A stretch of 64,000 nt of DNA from Alphaproteobacteria bacterium (GCA_016125165.1 WGMH01000005.1:44733-108732); one strand, 5' to 3'. Shown: positions 54,523 through 63,833, counted from the stretch's first letter. A program made the numbers and translations. The notes: generated from the sequence alone by a model not told the origin.

Positions 54523-56463
54523 ATGAGCGCAATCGCGGGAATATGGCACTTTGGCGAAGGGCTTGACGTTTCGGGACTATGCGCCCGCATGCTTGCCTCG
54601 CAGCAAATCTATGGCCCGCATGGTCAGCGGATCGCAGCTTACGGCAATGTGGCCATGGGAATTCGCCTGTTCGCATCATTGCCCGAAGATTTGCCATTGC
54701 GTCAGCCCCTTCAGGATCGTGAAGGACGATTTGCCGTCGTTGCTGACATCCGGCTCGACAACCGCCCAGAACTTGCCCGGGATCTCGGGCTTGAGGTTGG
54801 ACGTGGCCGAAGCCTCTGCGATGCAGAATACTTGCTGGAAGCTTGGCGACGCTGGGGCGATGATTGTCTTGATCGGCTCGTTGGGGACTATGCGTTCGCC
54901 ATATGGGATCGCGAAAAGCATCGGTTGACCCTGGCACGGGACCCCTTCGGGACCAGACCCATTCACTATCATCAGGCCAAGGATTTCGTGGCATTTGCTA
55001 CCATGCCCAAAGGGCTGCACGCACTGCCGGAGGTTCCCTATGCCGTTGATGAAGAGCAGGTTTTTGGACAACTCGCCTTTCTCCCCGAACATGGATCGCG
55101 CACCTTCTTCAAGCATATAGAGCGCGTTGAACCGGGATGTCTGACGACATTTGAACGGCAACGAACATCCAGCCGAAGGCATTGGAATCCGCAAAGCACG
55201 CCTGCTGCGTTCGCAAACGATCAAGAAGTGGTTGAGGCGGCGAGATCGCTACTTGATGATGCTGTGCGGGCAAGGTTGCGCAGCGCCGCCGGGCCGATCG
55301 GTTCTCACCTCAGCGCAGGCCTCGACAGTGGCGGCGTTACGGCAACAGCCGCTCGGCTGCTGGCGCCGAGGGGTGACCGGCTGATCGCCTTCACATCCGT
55401 TCCGCGTGAAGGCTACGATTCTGCGGTACCGCGCGGAAGGATCGCGGATGAAGGCGATCTGGCGGCCAAAACGGCCGCGCTCTATTCAAACATTGAACAC
55501 GTGACAGTTCGCACCGGCAACCAATCGCCTCTCGATGGACTGGATCGGGACTTTTTCCTGTTTGAGCGTCCGATCGTCAATATCTGCAACCAGATGTGGC
55601 TGTCCGCGGTAAGTGCAGCGGCCCGCGACAGAGGCGTGCGGGTAATGCTCACCGCGATCACTGGAAACGCCATTCTAAGCTACGACGGATTTTCGTTGTT
55701 GCCTGATTTGATTGGCGAAGGGCGCTGGATGCGCTGGCTTGCCGAGGCACAGGCGCTGACAAGTTCCGGGCGGCAGAAGTGGCGCGGAATATTGGCGCAA
55801 TCCTTTGGCCCGTGGATTCCTTCGCCTGTCTGGACGCTTCTCGTGCGGGTCTACCAAGGCCGGACCCTGAAACTGGATCACGCGAGCGCGATCAACATGC
55901 AGCGGTACCAAGAACTGGACTTATACCGGCAACAGAAGGAACGAGGCTGGGATATGGCTCTCAGGCCGCGCCGGGATAGTTTCCAGTCAAGGCTCTGGGC
56001 GCTTCGACGGGTCGATTTCGGTAACTACAACAAAGGCATTCTCGGGGGGTGGCAGATTGAGCAGCGCGACGTCATGACCGACCGCCGGTTGGCCGAGTTC
56101 TGTCTGTCGCTTCCGTCAGAAGCGTATCTGGCCAAAGGTACATCGCGCCTGTTGGCAAGGCGTGTCCTGGCGGACCGTGTGCCGGGGGAGGTGCTGGACG
56201 AGAGGCGACGCGGATTGCAGACGGCCGACTGGCATGAGCGCATCGTCGGGGCGAAGTCAGACATACTCGCCGAGATCGAAAGACTGGAACGATGCGTCCC
56301 CGCTGCACGAAGCATCGACATAAATCGTCTTCGCCAACTTGCCGAACACATGCCGCTGGGCGGCTGGGATCAGCCTGACATCGAACTTGCGTATCGATTC
56401 GCGCTGCTTCGTGGAATTTCGAACGGACATTTCCTGCGCAAGGCAGCGGGCGGTAATGCATAA
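54523..56463 (+). CDS. Asparagine synthetase-like cyclase 1 (lasso-peptide cyclase family)
   Basis: 646 residues. An N-terminal class II amidotransferase-like domain (about 1-205) begins MSAIAGIWHFG: Ser replaces the nucleophilic Cys2 of AsnB, so glutamine hydrolysis should be lost. The synthetase domain from about residue 240 has the ATP PP-loop S264-A-G-L-D-S269 and the TSVPREGYD segment. Such Cys-less homologues adenylate a side-chain carboxylate and close a lactam, as in lasso cyclases and beta-lactam synthetase. It ends LRGISNGHFLRKAAGGN. Two precursor peptides lie directly upstream; a bidirectional hairpin terminator follows. AsnB proper is unlikely because of the missing Cys and the context. 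Confidence 0.82.
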   Translation: MSAIAGIWHFGEGLDVSGLCARMLASQQIYGPHGQRIAAYGNVAMGIRLFASLPEDLPLRQPLQDREGRFAVVADIRLDNRPELARDLGLEVGRGRSLCDAEYLLEAWRRWGDDCLDRLVGDYAFAIWDREKHRLTLARDPFGTRPIHYHQAKDFVAFATMPKGLHALPEVPYAVDEEQVFGQLAFLPEHGSRTFFKHIERVEPGCLTTFERQRTSSRRHWNPQSTPAAFANDQEVVEAARSLLDDAVRARLRSAAGPIGSHLSAGLDSGGVTATAARLLAPRGDRLIAFTSVPREGYDSAVPRGRIADEGDLAAKTAALYSNIEHVTVRTGNQSPLDGLDRDFFLFERPIVNICNQMWLSAVSAAARDRGVRVMLTAITGNAILSYDGFSLLPDLIGEGRWMRWLAEAQALTSSGRQKWRGILAQSFGPWIPSPVWTLLVRVYQGRTLKLDHASAINMQRYQELDLYRQQKERGWDMALRPRRDSFQSRLWALRRVDFGNYNKGILGGWQIEQRDVMTDRRLAEFCLSLPSEAYLAKGTSRLLARRVLADRVPGEVLDERRRGLQTADWHERIVGAKSDILAEIERLERCVPAARSIDINRLRQLAEHMPLGGWDQPDIELAYRFALLRGISNGHFLRKAAGGNA

Positions 56464-56500
56464 AAAAACGCTCCGGCCGGGGGGCCGAAGCGTTCTTTTT
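56462..56500. terminator. Bidirectional rho-independent terminator
   Basis: A run of A's (56462-56468), then a 12-bp stem AACGCTCCGGCC / GGCCGAAGCGTT (one mismatch) with a 4-nt loop, then CTTTTT. The symmetrical A and T tracts let it stop both cyclase 1 and the convergent beta-helix gene. Confidence 0.85.
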
Positions 56501-56521
56501 CTATGACAGCAATATTGCGGG

Positions 56522-57499
56522 TCAGATTTTCGGAATGACTGCACCCGGGAAGGTTTCGTTTGCGGCGTTTCCATTGACCTGATTGTCGCCATAGGACAGC
56601 AGGCTGCTGGTTCCGGCTTGCAGAATTCCAAGACCGTTGCCGGTAATGGTCGTACCCCCGACACGCATGGTCGCCAGCGATGTACCATTGGTGCTGATGC
56701 CGACGCTCGTATTGTTCGAAATAATCGAATTCGAAACCATCACGGTCGCGCTTGCGGTCCCATTGGGGGCAAGTACCGAAATGCCGCCCGTGTTGCCCGA
56801 TGAAGTGCTATTGCTGATCGAGACCTTGCTGCCATTGCCGCTGCTGAGGCCAACGCTGCTGATAAAGATGCCGTTGTTGTTGTTGCCCTCCATGCGAACG
56901 TTGTCGATCTGAACAACCGCACTTCCGGTACCGGTCGGATTCACCACAATCCCGCCGCCGACGCCGGTGGTGCCGTTATGGTTCAGGTTCGTATCGCTAA
57001 CGAAGAGCTTTGCGCCTGCATTGCTGGGCGTAAAGGAGATGCCAGCAGCACTGCTCGTCCGGAAATTGCGAATCGAGGAGTGCTCAATGGATACGGAAGC
57101 TGCCTGCACGACCGAGACGCCTTTGATCCCTGTGGCAAATCCTTCAATGTCAAGGTAGCGCAGGACGACCACGTCCGTTGCAGCGGCATTGATGACTATG
57201 CCGTTTGTGCCCGCCGCAAGAACGCTTCCGAGTGTGCCTTCGCAATCCAGCGTAATCGACTTGGTGATCGTAACGGCGCCGAATCCACCCGGATCCAGAC
57301 AGTTGATTTCACCGCCGGCGGCGGTCTTGGAAATCGCACCCGCAAAAGTCTTGCAGGGCGCCGTGCGGCTGCACGGGTTGGCATCGTCGCCGACGCCGGA
57401 AATCCATGTGCGGGTGGCCTGCGCATTGGCAGGTACCGCGAACATGAGCGCGAAAAGCGCGGCAATCACGATGCCGCCTAGTCTGGAAATACTGAACAT
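56522..57499 (-). CDS. Secreted right-handed beta-helix protein
   Basis: 325 residues. An N-terminal signal peptide (MFSISRLGGIVIAALFALMFAVPANA, cleavage after ANA) is followed by ATRTWISGVGDDANPCSRTAPCKTFAGAIS, the usual entry of these pectate-lyase-like folds, then repeating Asn/Ser/Thr/Gly-rich coils (ISNSTSSGNTGGISV, VSNSIISNNTSVGIST). No catalytic residues recognised; it could bind or degrade polysaccharide, or serve as a surface structural protein. ATG at 57499 has AGAGGGG upstream at a normal distance; an ATG two codons earlier is too close to it. It lies convergent between the two cyclase genes. Confidence 0.8.
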   Translation of the reverse strand: MFSISRLGGIVIAALFALMFAVPANAQATRTWISGVGDDANPCSRTAPCKTFAGAISKTAAGGEINCLDPGGFGAVTITKSITLDCEGTLGSVLAAGTNGIVINAAATDVVVLRYLDIEGFATGIKGVSVVQAASVSIEHSSIRNFRTSSAAGISFTPSNAGAKLFVSDTNLNHNGTTGVGGGIVVNPTGTGSAVVQIDNVRMEGNNNNGIFISSVGLSSGNGSKVSISNSTSSGNTGGISVLAPNGTASATVMVSNSIISNNTSVGISTNGTSLATMRVGGTTITGNGLGILQAGTSSLLSYGDNQVNGNAANETFPGAVIPKI

Positions 57500-57556
57500 G
57501 GCCATCCCCTCTTTGGGCGCCCTGCGCGCCGGGCGCCTGGCGAAACTGAAGATATC

Positions 57557-57579
57557 GACCGGATAAACCTTAACCGGTC
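57557..57579. promoter_or_regulatory. Inverted repeat between beta-helix and cyclase 2 genes
   Basis: GACCGG-N11-CCGGTC, a perfect 6-bp inverted repeat 58 nt upstream of the beta-helix start in the divergent region to cyclase 2. A possible operator for either gene; no regulator is encoded nearby. Confidence 0.3.
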
Positions 57580-57807
57580 CGATCTGTTGACTCATATCAC
57601 GGGAAAAATCCTGCCGGTACTGGGCCGGACGCGAATTTGTGTGTCATGTATGCACCGCCAGACGCGCCCGAACTTGCCGCAACGCAACAGGGCGTGTAGG
57701 TGCGCGGCAGAAGCGCAAGCGCGTGTGCTGGAACGCCAGCCCGCGACGGGACAATGTGCATCTTTGGACCAGCAATTCGGCGGGGATGCTGAGGGGTTAC
57801 GGAATCT

Positions 57808-59745
57808 GTGTCGGCTATAGCGGGTATCTGGAATTTTGGCGGCAAGCCCGCCCAGGCGGATGGCGAGCGCATGCTGGCCTCGCTGGCCGTGTTCGGTACC
57901 CATAACGGTGCGCTTTGGGCCGATGGTCCGGTGGCGCTCGGCCGGCGGCTAACCCGGCTCGTGCCCGAAGATATCCACGACAGGGGACCGATCATCGGCG
58001 GCGGCGGGCGCTTTGTGCTTGCCGCAGCGACACGCATCGACAATCGCGACGAAATCATCGATGCGGCGGGGATCGCGCCGGAGCGCGCGCGCACGATGTG
58101 CGACAGCGCCATCCTCATGGCCGCGTTCGAGCGCTGGGATGTGGAATGTTTCGACAGGATCACCGGTTCATTCGCCGCCGCCATTCTGGACCGCGAACGG
58201 CAACGGCTGATTCTGGCGCGGGACTATTTGGGCGCTGCGCCCCTCAACTTTCATCGCGGCAAGGATTTTTTCGCGTTCGCCTCGATGTGCAAGGGGCTGC
58301 ATACGCTGCCGGATGTTCCCTATGCCCCGAACGAGGAGCGCGTTGCCGAGACGTTGGTGCTGCTTCCTGAAGAGGGCTCTGAAACCTTCTTCAAGGGCAT
58401 CGAGCGCGTTCAGCCGGGCTGCTATGTCATCGTCACGCCGCAAGGCATAACGTCTACGCGCTATTGGGATCCCAATCCCGCCTTCCTGAACTACAAGAAC
58501 CCAGACGACTACGTGGAAGGATTGCGTCACCATCTGGATGTGGCGACGCGCGCGGCGCTGCGCGGCTCGGAAAATATGGTCGCCGCGCATCTGAGCGCCG
58601 GATTTGACAGCGGCTCGGTCGCATCGACGGCGGCGCGGCTGATGGCGCCCACGGGCGGCAAGGTTGTCGCTTTCACTTCGGTGCCGCGGGAGGGCTATGA
58701 CGGCAAATGGCCGCGCGAAAGACTGGGCGATGAAGGCCCGCAGGCCGCAAAAACGGCGGCCCTGTATCCGAACATCGAGCATGTGTTTTTCCGCCCCGGA
58801 GATCGCACGCCGTTCGATCGTCTGGATCAGGCGTTCTTTCTGTTCGAGCGTCCGCTCACCAATCTGTGCAATTCCATCTGGGGCTTCGGGATCAACGATG
58901 AAGTTCGCGCGCGCGGCCTGAAGGTTCTTTTGACGGGACAGATGGGCAACATGTCCATCAGTTATGCTGGCGTCGAATATCTCGGTGAACTCGTCAACCA
59001 CGGTCACTGGCAAAAATGGTTCGGGCAGGCGCGCGCGCTGAGACGCAAGGGCTCCATGCGGTGGGGCGGCATTCTGGCCGCATCCTTCGGACCCTGGCTG
59101 CCGGGACCGGTCTGGCACGCGCTGATGACCTATCGCAACGGTTCGTCGCCGCGCGCAACCGATTATTCGGCCATCCACCCAGACCGTTTTGCGGAACTGG
59201 ACATGCCGGGCCTTGCGCGCGCGCGCAACCTCGACCTGGAATACCGCCCGCGCAACGACAGCGTGGAAACGCGCAAATGGGTGGTGCGCCGCATCGACAT
59301 GGGCTCGATGTTTCTGGGCACGCTGGGCGGCTGGGGGATCGATATGCGCGATCCCACCTGCGACAAGCGCCTGTTCGAGTACACGCTCGCGGTTCCGCTC
59401 GAACAATATCTCCATGACGGGCAGGTGCGATCGCTGGGCAAGCGCGCACTGGCCGACCGCCTGCCGCAGGAGGTTCTGAATTTCCGGCAAAAAGGCATTC
59501 AGGCTGTGGACTGGCACGAATCCCTTGAAAAAGGCCGCACACAGCTGCGCGAGGAAATCGCGCGCCTCGAAGCCAATCCGGCCGCGGCACGCGCCATCGA
59601 TCTGAAGCGGCTGAAAGCGATGGAAGAAAACTGGCCGCAGGGCGACTGGAACCGCGACGACGTGATGGTGGCATATCGCCTGGCGATGCTGCGCGGAATT
59701 TCCAACGGCCATTTCCTGCGCAAGGCATCCGGCGGCAATATGTGA
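57808..59745 (+). CDS. Asparagine synthetase-like cyclase 2 (paralogue of cyclase 1)
   Basis: 645 residues from a GTG, reading MSAIAGIWNFGG. Again Ser replaces the AsnB Cys2. The PP-loop is S263-A-G-F-D-S268; TSVPREGYDG and the C-terminal LRGISNGHFLRKASGGN are shared with cyclase 1, as is the whole domain plan and length. No precursor peptide is visible in the 300 nt upstream or the 120 nt downstream. GAGGGG lies about 11 nt before the GTG. Together with cyclase 1 it looks like an old tandem duplicate, diverged throughout, with the beta-helix gene inserted or retained between them. Confidence 0.82.
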   Translation: MSAIAGIWNFGGKPAQADGERMLASLAVFGTHNGALWADGPVALGRRLTRLVPEDIHDRGPIIGGGGRFVLAAATRIDNRDEIIDAAGIAPERARTMCDSAILMAAFERWDVECFDRITGSFAAAILDRERQRLILARDYLGAAPLNFHRGKDFFAFASMCKGLHTLPDVPYAPNEERVAETLVLLPEEGSETFFKGIERVQPGCYVIVTPQGITSTRYWDPNPAFLNYKNPDDYVEGLRHHLDVATRAALRGSENMVAAHLSAGFDSGSVASTAARLMAPTGGKVVAFTSVPREGYDGKWPRERLGDEGPQAAKTAALYPNIEHVFFRPGDRTPFDRLDQAFFLFERPLTNLCNSIWGFGINDEVRARGLKVLLTGQMGNMSISYAGVEYLGELVNHGHWQKWFGQARALRRKGSMRWGGILAASFGPWLPGPVWHALMTYRNGSSPRATDYSAIHPDRFAELDMPGLARARNLDLEYRPRNDSVETRKWVVRRIDMGSMFLGTLGGWGIDMRDPTCDKRLFEYTLAVPLEQYLHDGQVRSLGKRALADRLPQEVLNFRQKGIQAVDWHESLEKGRTQLREEIARLEANPAAARAIDLKRLKAMEENWPQGDWNRDDVMVAYRLAMLRGISNGHFLRKASGGNM

Positions 59746-59866
59746 ACGGCACGGAAAGGTGCATGCGAGAAATTCGCACGCGCCATGTCAATTCTCTTTG
59801 CGCGCCGCGCGATCCTGATACGCTTCTACCCAGAGCATATAGCGCCCCGAGCGCATGGGAGGAGCC

Positions 59867-62131
59867 ATGACCTACAAACATCCATCGGGTGAGGAATTTG
59901 GCGGCGTTATCGGCCGCACAATCGATGAATCCACGCCCTGGTGGCCCGCGCCGAAACTGAAAGCGGGTTCGCCCAATATCGTGATGATCGTGCTCGACGA
60001 CACAGGCTTCGCGCATCTGGGCTGCTACGGCTCCTCCATCGAAACACCGAACATCGACGCCATCGCCAAGGGTGGCGTGCGCTTTACGGGCTTCCATACA
60101 ACGGCGCTGTGTTCGCCCACGCGCGCCTGCCTGCTGACGGGCCGCAATCACCATGCGGTGGGCATGCGCGGCATTTCGAATTTCGATACCGGCTTTCCCA
60201 ACATGCGCGGATCAATTCCCAAATCCGCCGCCACGCTTGCCGAAGTCCTGCGCGAGAACGGTTATGCCACCTTCGCCACCGGCAAATGGCATTTGGCTCC
60301 CATGGCGGAATGTTCCGCCGCAGGGCCTTATACCAACTGGCCCCTGCAGAAAGGATTCGACCGTTACTATGGGTTTCTGCAGGGCGAGACCGATCAGTTC
60401 TATCCCGAACTGACAAGCGACAATCACTTTGTCGATGTGCCCGCCACGGTGGAAGAGGGCTATCACTTCTCCAACGATGTGGTGGACCGCTCACAGGCGA
60501 TGATCCGAGATCTGACGTCGCTCGTGCCGGAAAAGCCGTTCTTTCTCTATCTCGCATTCGGCGCGATGCATTCCCCGCATCAGGCGCCGAAGGAATATCT
60601 CGACAAATATCGCGGCCGTTTCGATGAGGGCTGGGACGTGGCGCGCGAAAAGTGGTTTGCGCGCCAAAAGGAGATGGGGATCATCCCGAAAGACACCAAA
60701 CTTGCCCCGCGCAATCCCGGTGTGAAGCCATGGGACGAGCTTTCCGCAAACCAGCAGACTTTCGCGGCGCGGCTTCAGGAAGCCTTTGCGGCCATGCTCG
60801 ATCATACCGACGCGCAGATCGGCCGCCTCGTCGAATTCCTGAAAGGCATCGGACAGTGGGAAAACACGCTGTTCATCCTGCTTTCAGACAATGGCGCAAG
60901 TCAGGAAGGCGGGCAGGTTGGCGTGCTGGACGAAATGAAGTGGTTCAACGGCATGCAGGAGAATCCCGATACCGCCGTGAACCGCCTTGACGACATCGGC
61001 ACCGAACACAGCCACTGCAACATTCCATGGGGCTGGGCGCAGGCGGGCAACACACCGCTCAAATGGTACAAGCAGAACACCCATGGCGGTGGTGTGCGTG
61101 ATCCGTTGATCGTGCATTTTCCCGGTATGCTGGCCGAGCCCGGCTCGGTGCGCAAACAGTTCTGTCATGCGGTTGATATTACGCCGACCATTCTGGATAT
61201 CGTGGGTATCGAAACACCGGGCGTCGTGGGCGGCGTGCCGCAAATGCCGGTGCATGGCGTCAGCCTGAAGGCGGCCTTTGCCGATCCCGGCGCGCCCATT
61301 GCACGACCCTCGCAATTCTTTGAAATGCTGGGCCATCGCGGCATCTGGAAGGATGGCTGGAAAGCGGTGACGCATCACAGGCCCGGCACGCCCTTCGACG
61401 ACGACCAGTGGGAGCTTTATCACCTCGATCAGGATTTCTCGGAATCGAACGATCTTGCGAGCGCCCATCCCGAAAAGGTGAAGGCGCTTGTCGATCTGTG
61501 GTGGTCCGAAGCGGAAAAAAGCGGCGCGCTCCCTCTGGATGACCGCAACGGCATTGCGCTGTTCGCCGCATCGCGCCGCCCCGGCATGCCCACGTCGCGC
61601 GCACGCTTCGTCTACTATCCACCCGTATCGCATATCATCGCCGACACCTGCCCGCCGGTTGCGCGCGGGTGGACCATGACGGCGGAGATATCGCATCCGG
61701 CAAAAGGCGGCGATGGCGCATTGATCGCGCGCGGCAGCATCAACAGCGGCTTCGTGCTCTATATCCGCAACGGTGTGCCGCATTTCGACTACAACAGCTT
61801 CCACGATCACATGCTGATTGCGGGCAAGGCCCCGCTTTCGGCGGGCGATCACGCGATCGAGGTGCGTGTGACGCGCCGTGGCGATGGCGGAGGCGATGCC
61901 GTGTTGTCGGTGGATGGCGCGGTGGTGGCCGAAGGCGTCATTCCCAGAATGCTGTTCCTGATCTCTTCCACCGGCATGGACCTGGGCCGCAGTCTCTCCC
62001 CGGTGAACAGCGATTATCACGAGCCGTTTGCCTATCCCGGTACAATCCGGCGCGTGGTGTTTGAAATTCCGCGCGATCAGCGCGCCGGAGAAGTCCGTGC
62101 GCAGGTGCGCGCGGCGGAGGCACAGCAATAA
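59867..62131 (+). CDS. Arylsulfatase-family enzyme
   Basis: 754 residues. The formylglycine motif C-S-P-T-R-A-C-L-L-T-G-R is intact (Cys to be oxidised to FGly), with metal ligands in IVMIVLDDTGFAHLGCYG and FILLSDNGASQEGG and the GKWHLAP histidine. A C-terminal beta-sandwich extension (from about residue 590) is longer than in small sulfatases. No signal peptide is apparent, so it may be cytoplasmic. It hydrolyses sulfate esters, substrate unknown; no sulfatase-maturase gene lies in this window. ATG at 59867 follows GGAGG; an ATG 12 nt upstream is possible. Confidence 0.9.
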   Translation: MTYKHPSGEEFGGVIGRTIDESTPWWPAPKLKAGSPNIVMIVLDDTGFAHLGCYGSSIETPNIDAIAKGGVRFTGFHTTALCSPTRACLLTGRNHHAVGMRGISNFDTGFPNMRGSIPKSAATLAEVLRENGYATFATGKWHLAPMAECSAAGPYTNWPLQKGFDRYYGFLQGETDQFYPELTSDNHFVDVPATVEEGYHFSNDVVDRSQAMIRDLTSLVPEKPFFLYLAFGAMHSPHQAPKEYLDKYRGRFDEGWDVAREKWFARQKEMGIIPKDTKLAPRNPGVKPWDELSANQQTFAARLQEAFAAMLDHTDAQIGRLVEFLKGIGQWENTLFILLSDNGASQEGGQVGVLDEMKWFNGMQENPDTAVNRLDDIGTEHSHCNIPWGWAQAGNTPLKWYKQNTHGGGVRDPLIVHFPGMLAEPGSVRKQFCHAVDITPTILDIVGIETPGVVGGVPQMPVHGVSLKAAFADPGAPIARPSQFFEMLGHRGIWKDGWKAVTHHRPGTPFDDDQWELYHLDQDFSESNDLASAHPEKVKALVDLWWSEAEKSGALPLDDRNGIALFAASRRPGMPTSRARFVYYPPVSHIIADTCPPVARGWTMTAEISHPAKGGDGALIARGSINSGFVLYIRNGVPHFDYNSFHDHMLIAGKAPLSAGDHAIEVRVTRRGDGGGDAVLSVDGAVVAEGVIPRMLFLISSTGMDLGRSLSPVNSDYHEPFAYPGTIRRVVFEIPRDQRAGEVRAQVRAAEAQQ

Positions 62132-62177
62132 TGCGGACACAAAAACGCTTTTCATTGCCAGCGGGAGATTGCGCGGA

Positions 62178-62834
62178 ATGATCACCGTTTTCGGCGAGGG
62201 CAGGGGATTTCGCGTCGTCTGGTTGCTGGAGGAGATGGGGCTGCCCTATCGCCTGCGGCCGGTGGATCTGATTGCCGGTGTCGAGAACGATCCGGAATTT
62301 CTCGCCATCAATCCGTCCGGCTTCATCCCGGCGTTGCGGGACGGCGATGTCACTATGGTGGAGTCGATTGCGATCATGGAATATCTGATCGCACGCTATG
62401 GCCACCAGTCGAAATCCGAAACGCCGCTTGCGCCCACGCCGGATGATCCCGCCTTCGCCATGTATCAGCAATTCCTGCATCTGGGCGAAGCGGGACTTGC
62501 GGGCGCGATGTATTTCTCTGTCATCACTCGCAATCTCGCCCCTGAGACCGAGCGCGACAACTGGACAGCGCGCGAAGCTGTCGAAGTGTTCAGGAGCAGA
62601 CTTAAACTGGTGACACGCCAGCTCGAACGTGCGCCCTGCATGGCGGGTGAAGCGTTCACCGCCGCCGATATCTCGGTGACCTACGCGCTCACCTTTGCGC
62701 AGCGCGCAGGTGGCTTCACGCTCGGCGAAGCGGAAAAAGCGTATTGGGAACGCACCACAGGCCGCGATGCCTACAAGCGGGCGCTGAATACGTGTACCGC
62801 CACAAAGGCGTGGCTCGCCTCAGCGCCGCGGTAG
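62178..62834 (+). CDS. Glutathione S-transferase family protein
   Basis: 218 residues. N-terminal thioredoxin-fold domain with FRVVWLLEEMGLPYRLRPVDL, cis-Pro region NPSGFIPAL and glutathione-binding VESIAIMEYL; the C-terminal helical domain ends with AFTAADISVTYAL. Typical bacterial GST of unassigned class. It lies 46 nt after the sulfatase and may be co-transcribed. Confidence 0.9.
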   Translation: MITVFGEGRGFRVVWLLEEMGLPYRLRPVDLIAGVENDPEFLAINPSGFIPALRDGDVTMVESIAIMEYLIARYGHQSKSETPLAPTPDDPAFAMYQQFLHLGEAGLAGAMYFSVITRNLAPETERDNWTAREAVEVFRSRLKLVTRQLERAPCMAGEAFTAADISVTYALTFAQRAGGFTLGEAEKAYWERTTGRDAYKRALNTCTATKAWLASAPR

Positions 62835-62921
62835 CTGTGCATCCGGCAACATGCGCGCTGGCGGGAAGCCATGTGCGCGTTATCGCCGCCGTTTCGGAAC
62901 TAAGCGTGCTGTCTGCGGAAT

Positions 62922-63833
62922 TCAGTTGCCATTCGGGTGAAAGACTGGCGTGCAGGTTTGCGAACTTGCCGGATTTCTTTCGCAGATCCAATGTCCCTTC
63001 GGCGCACGCGCTCTGCTCTTGTCCTGGCTGCGGCTCGAAGGCTGCGCGACCACCCACAGAGCGTAGTCGTGGGGTGCAGAACATTCCTTTGCGCCCCAGG
63101 GGCATTTGGCCGGCATCGTGAAATTCAGGGTTGTGACCGGATTGGCCGGATTGAGTGGGGTGGCGACCGTCGATTCAAAAGACTCAAATGGCCAGCAGGG
63201 TCCGATCATGCACATGACGAACCAAAATTCGATCAGGGTCTCCTGCTTTACCGGCGTCCCTGGCGAGGTTCCCGACACACCGAGCGCGCGCGTCAGCGCT
63301 GCCGTCGGAATGCTGATCTGATAGCTGCGCGCATGCGCATGGCCGTCAGTCCAGACGAAGATTTCCGATCTCTTGGCGTGGCCGTCCACATACGGAAGCG
63401 GAATTGTGCCGTCTGAACGGACGGAAGCTTTGGTTTCGATGCCGGTCATCTGGTCTTTTATCGTGACTTGCGTCCCCGGGATCGGAAGCGCCCTTGGGCT
63501 TTCGCTTCTTTCGGGTATGACCGATTTCACGGTAGAGACTTTGGCAACGGGGGAATCCACCTTGCCGTATTGCGGAATCGGATTCTGCGTTCCGGGGAAC
63601 GGGGTCGCCTTCGGGCTATCAGTCTTTGCAGGCACAACCGGCTTTTCCGGCATGCCCGGATTCTTTGGCACGCCTGGCTTGTCCGGCGTACCTGGCTTCC
63701 CGGCGTAATCCTTGGCAACGGCGGGGCTATCAACCTTGCCGGCGTACTGACCGAATGCCGTGCTGCCGATTGCCGTGGAAACGGCAAAGAGTGCCGACAC
63801 AACGGCACAGGCCACAGTATTTCTTCCAGGCAT
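62922..63833 (-). CDS. Secreted protein with Pro/Gly/Lys-rich repeat region
   Basis: 303 residues. Signal peptide (about residues 1-28, ending STAFG). Then a low-complexity region of collagen-like P-G-x-P-x-K-P triplets (KPGTPDKPGVPKNPGMPEKP). Two repeats follow (SPKATPFPGTQNPI and SPRALPIPGTQVTI). The rest is a beta-rich domain with cysteine pairs (MCMIGPCWP; CPWGAKEC; WICERNP) that probably form disulfides. No family recognised. Position and signal suggest an envelope or exported protein. Confidence 0.65.
   Translation of the reverse strand: MPGRNTVACAVVSALFAVSTAIGSTAFGQYAGKVDSPAVAKDYAGKPGTPDKPGVPKNPGMPEKPVVPAKTDSPKATPFPGTQNPIPQYGKVDSPVAKVSTVKSVIPERSESPRALPIPGTQVTIKDQMTGIETKASVRSDGTIPLPYVDGHAKRSEIFVWTDGHAHARSYQISIPTAALTRALGVSGTSPGTPVKQETLIEFWFVMCMIGPCWPFESFESTVATPLNPANPVTTLNFTMPAKCPWGAKECSAPHDYALWVVAQPSSRSQDKSRARAPKGHWICERNPASSQTCTPVFHPNGN

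Noticed and set aside
54523..56463. Cyclase 1 as an ordinary asparagine synthetase (AsnB)
   Set aside because: The catalytic Cys2 of the glutaminase domain is Ser, the PP-loop is SAGLDS, and two RiPP-like precursors lie directly upstream.
57587..57807. A precursor peptide for cyclase 2 in its upstream region
   Set aside because: The short frames there (17 to 77 codons) lack the [YW]-x-x-P-x-L motif and good start signals.
53783..62834. A PqqD/RRE-like or transglutaminase-like gene near the cyclases
   Set aside because: All frames longer than about 60 codons around the cyclases were read; none shows these folds. Absence is limited to this window.
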